Positions 16,312 through 20,854 of a DNA stretch of 20,854 nt are shown piece by piece. Source of the stretch: Hyphomicrobium_A sp039933175 (lineage in GTDB: Bacteria > Pseudomonadota > Alphaproteobacteria > Rhizobiales > Hyphomicrobiaceae); contig JBDTOR010000028.1 in assembly GCA_039933175.1 (NCBI GenBank), positions 1 through 20,854 of the forward strand, written 5' to 3'. Each line of letters opens with the position of its first letter. The stretch's first letter is position 1. Position numbers and translations under genes: made by a program. Under the pieces are notes generated by a model. That model searched no databases. It was not told where the DNA came from and was given only the letters and a program-made list of their open reading frames with translations.

Positions 16312-17557
16312 GCAGGATGAGCGAGGCGTTGGTGCCGCCAAACCCGAACGAGTTCGACAGGACCGTGTTGATCTCCCGCTTCTTAGCTTTGTGCGGCACG
16401 AGATCGATTGCCGTTTCGACCGATGGGTTATCGAGGTTCAGCGTCGGCGGCGCGATGTTGTCGCGAATAGCCAGCGTGGAGAAGATCGCCTCGATGGCGC
16501 CGGCGGCCCCGAGCAGATGGCCGGTGGCCGACTTGGTCGACGACATGGCCAACTTGCCGGACGCATTGCCGAAAAGCCGCTCGACGGCGCCGAGCTCAAT
16601 GGTGTCGGCCATGGTCGAGGTGCCGTGCGCGTTGACGTAGTCGATGTCGCTGACGTCGATCTCGGCGCGCTTCAGAGCTGCCCGCATGCAGCGATAGGCA
16701 CCATCACCGTCCTCGCTCGGCGCGGTTATGTGATAGGCGTCGCCCGACATGCCGTAGCCGATGACCTCGGCGTAAATCTTCGCGCCCCGCGCCTTGGCAT
16801 GCTCGTACTCCTCAAGCACGACGACACCGGCGCCTTCGCCCATGACGAAGCCATCGCGGTCCTTGTCATAGGGACGCGACGCTGCCTGTGGCCGATCATT
16901 GAAGGCAGTGGCAAGGGCGCGGCAGGCGGCAAAGCCCGCCATCGCGATGCGGCAGATTGGCGATTCCGCGCCGCCGGCGACCATGACGTCGGCGTCGCCC
17001 AGCGCCACGATGCGGCTCGCATCGCCGATGGCGTGCGCTCCTGTCGAGCAGGCGGTGACCACGGCGTGGTTGGGTCCCTTCAGCTTGTGCCTGATCGACA
17101 CGTAGCCGGACGCGAGATTGATGAGACGTCCAGGGATGAAGAACGGAGAGACGCGCCGCGGGCCCTTCTCCTTCAGGAGGATCGCCGTCTCGGCAATGCC
17201 GGGCAGGCCGCCGATGCCGGAGCCAATGAGCACGCCAGCGCGTTCCTGCTTGTCTGCGGTATCGGCGACATAGCCGGAGTCGGTGATCGCTTGCTCAGCC
17301 GCTGCCATCGCGTAGATGATGAAGTCGTCGACCTTGCGCTGCTCCTTCGGCTCCATCCAATCGTCGGGATTGAACTTCCCGTCGGCCTTGGCGCCGCGCG
17401 GAATGAAGCACGCGATCTGGCAGGTGATATCGCTGACCTCGAACTCCTCGATGCGGCGCGCGCCGTTGGCGCCGGCGAGCAATGCGTGCCACGAAGCCTC
17501 GACGCCGCAACCGACGGGCGAGACCATGCCAAGACCTGTGATGACAACGCGACGCAT
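16298..17557 (-). CDS. fabF: Beta-ketoacyl-ACP synthase II (KAS II)
   Basis: Condenses malonyl-ACP with acyl-ACP in the elongation cycle of type II fatty-acid synthesis. The 419-residue protein starts MRRVVITGLGMVSPVG. The catalytic Cys-His-His set is C170 (VVTACSTGAHA), H311 (NAHGTST) and H347 (KSATGHLLGAAGA, with K342). I chose the ATG at 17557 rather than the open frame up to 17596 because AAGGA lies 5 nt upstream and the protein then begins exactly as family members do. The order acpP-fabF-mltG is typical of the order. Its 3' end forms a hairpin around the stop codon. Confidence 0.97.
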   Translation of the reverse strand: MRRVVITGLGMVSPVGCGVEASWHALLAGANGARRIEEFEVSDITCQIACFIPRGAKADGKFNPDDWMEPKEQRKVDDFIIYAMAAAEQAITDSGYVADTADKQERAGVLIGSGIGGLPGIAETAILLKEKGPRRVSPFFIPGRLINLASGYVSIRHKLKGPNHAVVTACSTGAHAIGDASRIVALGDADVMVAGGAESPICRIAMAGFAACRALATAFNDRPQAASRPYDKDRDGFVMGEGAGVVVLEEYEHAKARGAKIYAEVIGYGMSGDAYHITAPSEDGDGAYRCMRAALKRAEIDVSDIDYVNAHGTSTMADTIELGAVERLFGNASGKLAMSSTKSATGHLLGAAGAIEAIFSTLAIRDNIAPPTLNLDNPSVETAIDLVPHKAKKREINTVLSNSFGFGGTNASLILRRVA

Positions 17558-17562
17558 CAGTG

Positions 17563-17567
17563 TCCTT
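17563..17567 (-). promoter_or_regulatory. Ribosome-binding site deciding the fabF start
   Basis: AAGGA on the minus strand, 5 nt before the ATG at 17557. The alternative start at 17596 would place this site inside the gene and add 13 residues not seen in the family. Confidence 0.65.
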
Positions 17568-17607
17568 CGATGCAGGGATCGACCGGTCGCCTCCAACTTG
17601 CGGCCCG

Positions 17608-17633
17608 GTCAAGCCTCGAAGTCAAGCCTCGAA
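17608..17633. repeat. 13-bp exact tandem duplication upstream of fabF
   Basis: GTCAAGCCTCGAA occurs twice head to tail in the 165-bp acpP-fabF gap. On the minus strand each unit ends in TTGAC, a possible -35 core, but no matching -10 follows at the right distance. Probably a small slippage duplication. Confidence 0.8.
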
Positions 17634-17722
17634 GTGCCTGGTGCGTTCGCGCAAGCTTGAAATTCCGCCCCGGTGGTGCCGGATTCGTGCCGCAGCTTTA
17701 GCCGTTGAGGGAAACGACGGCG

Positions 17723-17965
17723 TCAGGCAGCGCTGGCGTTCTTCTCAAGAAACTTGACCGCGTCTCCGACAGTCAAAATGTGCTCGGCGGCATCGTCCGG
17801 AATTTCGCAGCCGAACTCCTCCTCGAAGGCCATCACGAGCTCAACTGTGTCCAGACTGTCGGCGCCCAGGTCATCGATGAAGCTGGCGTTCTCGGTGACC
17901 TTCTCAGCCTCCACGCCCAAGTGCTCCACGACGATCTTCTTCACGCGCTCAGCGACATCGCTCAT
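17723..17965 (-). CDS. acpP: Acyl carrier protein
   Basis: Small acidic carrier of growing acyl chains in fatty-acid synthesis; it also supplies acyl groups for lipid A. The 80-residue protein is a four-helix ACP with the motif GADSLDTVELVM, in which S37 receives the 4'-phosphopantetheine arm. Length and the N-terminus MSDVAERVKKIVVEHLGV are typical of rhizobial housekeeping ACPs. GAGGGA about 6 nt before the ATG is a good ribosome-binding site. The gene lies between fabG (341 bp upstream) and fabF (165 bp downstream), consistent with separate, high expression from its own promoter. Confidence 0.98.
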   Translation of the reverse strand: MSDVAERVKKIVVEHLGVEAEKVTENASFIDDLGADSLDTVELVMAFEEEFGCEIPDDAAEHILTVGDAVKFLEKNASAA

Positions 17966-18306
17966 AGTCTTCCCTCGCGTCGGTTGCTTTAGCAGTTCGT
18001 AAGTTCGGTTGTTCAGGACTAGCCCGTGACCGGGTCATGGGCCTCAGCTTCTATAGAGAAGCACGCGCCCGGCGGGTATCGAAACGACGCGCTATTCCAC
18101 TAGTTCGCACTCCGTGCGGCGGCCAAACATTGGCCCTTCGTTTACTCGCGCAGAAGTGCCGAGGGCCGAAAAACCGTTCGGCTCGTTAACACACTTCATT
18201 GGCCTTGGCCAGCGGCGCCACGCCCCATCCGGCCGCGGCATTCCGGACCCGATTTCGCGTGACGTGCCAAGCGTTAGTGCAAGCCGATGGACATTTACCA
18301 TGGGCA
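17966..18306. other. fabG-acpP intergenic region with several palindromes
   Basis: These 341 bp contain no convincing gene; the short frames here have atypical composition. Visible structure: a 10-bp inverted repeat with a 1-nt centre and one mismatch, GCCCGTGACC/GGTCATGGGC (18022-18042), lying 57 bp upstream of the acpP ATG; a TATAG-like -10 candidate on the minus strand near 18051-18056 without a good -35; a perfect GGCCAA/TTGGCC palindrome (18120-18134); and GCCGAA/TTCGGC (18158-18180 area). The first could be an operator or leader hairpin for acpP, and the last a weak fabG terminator. Functions are guesses. Confidence 0.4.
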
Positions 18307-19050
18307 TCAAACCATGGCCATGCCGCCGTTGATGTGAAGCGTCTGCCCGGTGATGTAGCCGGCCTCGTTGCTGGCAAGATAAACGACGCCGGCCGCAATC
18401 TCCTCGGGCACGCCAAAACGCTGTTGAGGGATCATTTTGGCGATCTCCTCGGTCTGCTTTTCGTTGAGTGCGGCCGTCATGGGGGTGGAGACGAAGCCCG
18501 GCGCGATGCAGTTTGCCGTAATGCCGCGCGGCGCGACCTCCCGCGCCAGCGACTTCGTCATGCCGATCATGCCCGCTTTCGAGGCAGCATAGTTGCCCTG
18601 CCCGGGGTTGCCGAAGACGCCCGAGACCGAGGCGATGTTGATGATGCGGCCGAAGTTCGGTTTGGCCCGCAGCATGGCGCGGGCGGCGGCGCGGCACAGC
18701 ATGAACGTCGAGGTGAGGTTGACAGCGATCACCTCGTCCCACTGCTCGTCCTTCATCACCATGAAGAGGTTGTCGCGCGTCAGGCCGGCATTGTTCACGA
18801 GGATGTCGAGGCGCCCCAGCTTGGCGACGGCCTGCTCGATGAGTTTGGAAACCTCATCGCGCTTGCCCAGATCGCAGGGCAGCACGTGGCCGCGATCGCC
18901 GAACCCGCTGGCCAGAGCTTCGAGCTTGTCCGCCTGGCGGCCGGAGACGGCGACCGTGGCGCCCTGGGCGTGCAGCGCCTTGGCGATGGCGCCGCCGATG
19001 CCGCCAGTGGCGCCGGTGACGAGCGCCGTCTTGCCTGCGAGGTCGAACAT
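18307..19050 (-). CDS. fabG: 3-oxoacyl-ACP reductase FabG
   Basis: NADPH-dependent short-chain dehydrogenase that reduces beta-ketoacyl-ACP. The 247-residue protein has the nucleotide-binding motif TGATGGIG (12-19), NNAG (86-89), and the catalytic set N111, S141, Y154 and K158 (INIASVSGVFGNPGQGNYAASKAG in two stretches). The C-terminus INGGMAMV is characteristic of FabG within the large SDR family. AGAGGA lies 7 nt before the ATG at 19050. The upstream fabD gene is separated from it by a paired-hairpin element; without that insertion the gap would be 11 bp, so the two were almost certainly a tight operon. Confidence 0.97.
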   Translation of the reverse strand: MFDLAGKTALVTGATGGIGGAIAKALHAQGATVAVSGRQADKLEALASGFGDRGHVLPCDLGKRDEVSKLIEQAVAKLGRLDILVNNAGLTRDNLFMVMKDEQWDEVIAVNLTSTFMLCRAAARAMLRAKPNFGRIINIASVSGVFGNPGQGNYAASKAGMIGMTKSLAREVAPRGITANCIAPGFVSTPMTAALNEKQTEEIAKMIPQQRFGVPEEIAAGVVYLASNEAGYITGQTLHINGGMAMV

Positions 19051-19057
19051 TGAAGTG

Positions 19058-19063
19058 TCCTCT
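19058..19063 (-). promoter_or_regulatory. Ribosome-binding site for fabG
   Basis: AGAGGA on the minus strand, 7 nt before the ATG at 19050. It overlaps an in-frame TAG (19062-19064) that would be the fabD stop if the hairpin element and one TA are removed. Confidence 0.7.
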
Positions 19064-19081
19064 AACTGTTGAGACGCGCTA

Positions 19082-19151
19082 GTGTGATGATCGAGAAATT
19101 CGCCGTCATGAGCGGTTGGCTACCGAGCGAATTTCTCGATCTGAATCACAC
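19082..19151 (-). repeat. Hairpin B, copy 2
   Basis: Plus-strand reading: GTGTGAT + GATCGAGAAATTCGC (19082-19103), 23-nt loop (19104-19126), GCGAATTTCTCGATC (19127-19141), bulge TGA (19142-19144), ATCACAC (19145-19151). Confidence 0.9.
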
Positions 19152-19170
19152 TAGCAAGCATATATTTTTA

Positions 19171-19242
19171 GTGTCCCTTTTGATTCCGAAGTTCGCTCTA
19201 TGCCCCGGCCGCGAGATCTGGCGAACTTCGGAATCGGGACAC
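19171..19242 (-). repeat. Hairpin A, copy 2
   Basis: Plus-strand reading: GTGTCCC (19171-19177), bulge TTTT (19178-19181), GATTCCGAAGTTCGC (19182-19196), 24-nt loop (19197-19220), GCGAACTTCGGAATC + GGGACAC (19221-19242). One arm and part of the loop are translated as the FabD C-terminus. Confidence 0.9.
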
Positions 19243-20190
19243 TAGCGCGGCGTCGAAGTCGGCGGGCGTGCCGATGCTCGTCGCGTTGAGTGCGGCGTCG
19301 ATACGTTTGGCGAGGCCGGCGAGCACTTTGCCGGCGCCGATCTCATAGACATCCGTGACGCCGTTGGCGGTCATGTAGGTAACACACTCGCGCCAGCGAA
19401 CCGTGCCGGTGACCTGCTCCACGAGGCACTTTTTGATTTCTTCTGGATCAGTGAGCGGCGCGGCCAGCACGTTGGCGATGAGTGGGACGACGGGAGCGCG
19501 AACAGTGACGTTGGCCAGCGCCGCGCGCATCGCGTCGGCGGCAGGTTGCATCAGCGCGCAATGGAAGGGAGCGGACACCGGCAGCGGCACCGCGCGGCGC
19601 ACGCCGAAGCCTTTGCCGATCTCGGGCACGCGATCGAGCGCGATCTTGTCGCCGGACAGCACGACCTGCGTCGGCTCGTTGTCGTTGGCTACCTGGCAAA
19701 CATCGCCCTGCGCCGCGGCCTCCGCCACCTGACGGGCGACATCGATGCCGACGCCGAGCAGCGCCGTCATGGCACCCTTGCCGACCGGAACGGCGGCCTG
19801 CATCGCCTGGCCGCGCAATTTCAGCAGCCGCGCAGCATCGGCGAGCGAGAAGGCGCCCGCGGCTGCCAGGGCCGAATACTCGCCCAGCGAATGGCCGGCG
19901 ACGAATCTGACCTTATCCTTGAGCACAAAGCCGTGCTCCACCTCGAGCACGCGCATCACCGCCATCGACACGGCCATCAGCGCCGGCTGCGCATTCTCGG
20001 TGAGCGTCAGGGTCTCTTTCGGCCCGTCCCACATGATCTGCGACAGATCCTGGCCCAGCGCCTCGTCGACTTCGGCGAACACCGCGCGAGCGCAGCCGAA
20101 GTTTAGCGCCAGCTCGCGGCCCATGCCGACGTCTTGGCTGCCCTGCCCGGGAAATATGAATGCGATGGCCATTGGAGATTGTGCGCTCAT
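19198..20190 (-). CDS. fabD: Malonyl-CoA:ACP transacylase, C-terminus rewritten by a repeat
   Basis: Transfers malonyl from CoA to ACP, the committed loading step of type II fatty-acid synthesis. The 330-residue protein shows FPGQGSQ (13-19), the active-site GHSLG with S101, H210 in SAPFHCALM, and GAGKVLAGLAKRI (285-297). The start is either the ATG at 20190 or the ATG at 20172; neither has a clear ribosome-binding site. Residues 317-330 (VSRFRSSPDLAAGA) are encoded by hairpin A of the inserted element and its loop supplies the stop; L316 straddles the flanking TA. Removing the element with one TA predicts an ancestral end ALARLNS. The catalytic core is intact and the tail lies past the conserved fold, so activity is probably kept. 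Confidence 0.95.
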   Translation of the reverse strand: MSAQSPMAIAFIFPGQGSQDVGMGRELALNFGCARAVFAEVDEALGQDLSQIMWDGPKETLTLTENAQPALMAVSMAVMRVLEVEHGFVLKDKVRFVAGHSLGEYSALAAAGAFSLADAARLLKLRGQAMQAAVPVGKGAMTALLGVGIDVARQVAEAAAQGDVCQVANDNEPTQVVLSGDKIALDRVPEIGKGFGVRRAVPLPVSAPFHCALMQPAADAMRAALANVTVRAPVVPLIANVLAAPLTDPEEIKKCLVEQVTGTVRWRECVTYMTANGVTDVYEIGAGKVLAGLAKRIDAALNATSIGTPADFDAALVSRFRSSPDLAAGA

Positions 20191-20230
20191 GTGGCGGATT
20201 TGGCTGGCAAGAACACGCCGCCCGCACTGC

Positions 20231-20236
20231 TGTCAA
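20231..20236 (-). promoter_or_regulatory. Possible -35 element of the fabD promoter
   Basis: TTGACA reads on the minus strand 41 nt upstream of the fabD ATG, in the 141-bp gap before the frame at 20332. The hexamer 17 nt further on (TTCTTG) is a poor -10, so the call rests on the -35 match and position only. Confidence 0.3.
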
Positions 20237-20367
20237 GCTCGCCTATTGCAGCGCAAACCTAGCATCTTCCCCGACCCCCACCCGGCGCGCGAAGATGCGG
20301 CGGCGCCCTGTCATGATTCTGTAAGGGGGCCATGGTTTCAACGGCGCGAAGATTGAGGGAGATTCGC

Positions 20368-20622
20368 ATGCCGACCCGTTCCGCCTTCGACCCCGAGACG
20401 CTGACCCTGATGGGCCGGGCGCTGGACGAGGCGTGGGCCGAGATCGAAGCGAGAACCTGGGTGCGTGCCGAGCCGGAAAAGTCGGGCATCCGCCGCGCCC
20501 TCGCTCTGCGCATCATGGCGGCCGTGCGCGCCGGGCAGCGCAACCCCGAGCGCCTGCGCCACGTCGCTCTGGATGTTGTCGAGGGTTGCCGCGTCACGCG
20601 GGCGGATGCTCCGGTCCGTTAA
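20368..20622 (+). CDS. Small conserved hypothetical protein
   Basis: An 84-residue soluble, mainly helical protein with no signal peptide or membrane segment. The order FDPETL, MGRALDEAW, ALRIMAAVRAGQRNPERLRHVAL resembles small uncharacterised proteins of Hyphomicrobiales that end with a basic helix and an RDPxRL-like motif; this is memory of a pattern, not a search result. I chose the ATG at 20368 because GAGGGAG lies 6 nt upstream and the protein then begins MPTRSAFDPE; the ATG at 20332 would add 12 residues and also has a G-rich stretch before it. It is divergent from fabD. No function is proposed. Confidence 0.65.
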   Translation: MPTRSAFDPETLTLMGRALDEAWAEIEARTWVRAEPEKSGIRRALALRIMAAVRAGQRNPERLRHVALDVVEGCRVTRADAPVR

Positions 20623-20854
20623 ACCAACGGGCCGACCGGCGGACGTCCCGCCGTCGCCGGCGAGGCAAGCAATCAAGAGCTACCCATTGGCAAGCTCGTG
20701 TCGGTCGAAGGCAACCTGGTTCCGGCCCACACCATGTGGCATGCCGAACCGGTGCTGATCGACGCCCCCGAGGCCAACCTGCAATTGCAGCGTGCGGCGT
20801 GCATGTCGCGCCACGAGACTCGGCAATATTACTTCAGAACAATCTGTATATTCG
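20623..20854 (+). other. Open frame running off the window, not recognised
   Basis: Directly after the stop of the small hypothetical gene, the same frame stays open for all 77 codons to the window edge. From about 20690 the codons have the G/C-rich third positions expected of coding sequence here (segment GKLVSVEGNLVPAHTMW and beyond), with possible starts at GTG 20698 and ATG 20743. The last 35 bases are AT-rich. It may be the start of another gene or a broken extension of the upstream one. A GGCGG/CCGCC hairpin (20638-20652) lies between, without a T-run. Confidence 0.3.

Larger units (their letters stand above)
19080..19244 (-). mobile_element. Paired-hairpin MITE-like element, copy 2 (A then B on minus strand)
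   Basis: A 161-bp unit (19082-19242) flanked by TA at 19080-19081 and 19243-19244. On the minus strand the order is hairpin A, 15-bp spacer (19154-19168), hairpin B, as in copy 1. All four stem arms equal those of copy 1, while the A loop differs at 8 of 24 positions, the spacer at 7 of 15, and the B loop also differs and has a 1-nt indel. The unit interrupts the end of fabD and lies between fabD and fabG, so both hairpins should form in the polycistronic message. Removing it with one TA restores a FabD ending in ALARLNS and an 11-bp gap to fabG. No transposase is encoded. Confidence 0.85.

Noticed and set aside
16391..17701. 436-codon plus-strand frame opposite fabF
   Set aside because: The minus strand has all FabF catalytic residues in order; the plus frame has no recognisable family.
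18114..18332. Small gene between fabG and acpP
   Set aside because: The frame overlaps the fabG 3' end, lacks a ribosome-binding site and has atypical composition.
9895..19244. CRISPR array
   Set aside because: Only three dispersed copies with palindromic structure and no spacer periodicity; no cas genes.

Overview
The window looks like core chromosome of a high-GC alphaproteobacterium, most likely of the order Hyphomicrobiales (Rhizobiales). The reasons are gene content and order: pepA divergent from lptF-lptG-lptD-surA-pdxA-rsmA, meeting head-on a convergent fabD-fabG-acpP-fabF-mltG-yicC-gmk cluster. I cannot assign a genus from the sequence alone.

Layout. 1-1358 (-): 3'-truncated pepA. 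1766-9897 (+): an envelope/cofactor/ribosome operon. LptF and LptG are the LPS-transporter permeases, LptD the outer-membrane LPS translocon, SurA a periplasmic chaperone for outer-membrane proteins, PdxA makes pyridoxal phosphate, and RsmA dimethylates 16S rRNA. The genes are tightly packed (4-nt gap, abutting, TGATG and ATGA overlaps). 10056-13088 (-): an accessory block not usual at this locus, with a UPF0114 membrane protein and two tandem secreted lipase/hydrolase paralogues, the second placed 2 nt behind gmk. 13091-20190 (-): gmk, yicC, mltG, then fabF, acpP, fabG and fabD. This joins fatty-acid synthesis to peptidoglycan processing, RNA turnover and GMP kinase. 20368-20622 (+): a small conserved hypothetical gene, followed by an open frame running off the window.

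The most unusual content is a palindromic repeat family. A ~160-bp unit occurs twice, at 9895-10058 and 19080-19244 in opposite orientation. Each copy is two tandem hairpins (A, 72 bp; B, 69-70 bp) separated by exactly 15 bp and flanked by TA dinucleotides. Each hairpin has a 7-bp outer and a 15-bp inner stem with one 3-4 nt bulge, and the bulges face each other across the spacer. The stem arms are identical between the copies, while loops and spacer differ at about a third to a half of positions. A and B stems are homologous to each other and their differences are compensated across the arms. A shorter relative with only the two outer arms lies at 16144-16219.

Removing the whole unit together with one TA gives natural ancestral junctions at both long sites: overlapping stops for rsmA and the UPF0114 gene, and an 11-bp fabD-fabG gap. 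This supports the pair as one mobile unit. Because the unit starts with G at both ends, insertion at the TA of a stop codon regenerates TAG. In fabD it instead replaced the protein's C-terminus with 14 repeat-encoded residues. No CRISPR array, tRNA, rRNA or transposase gene was seen.
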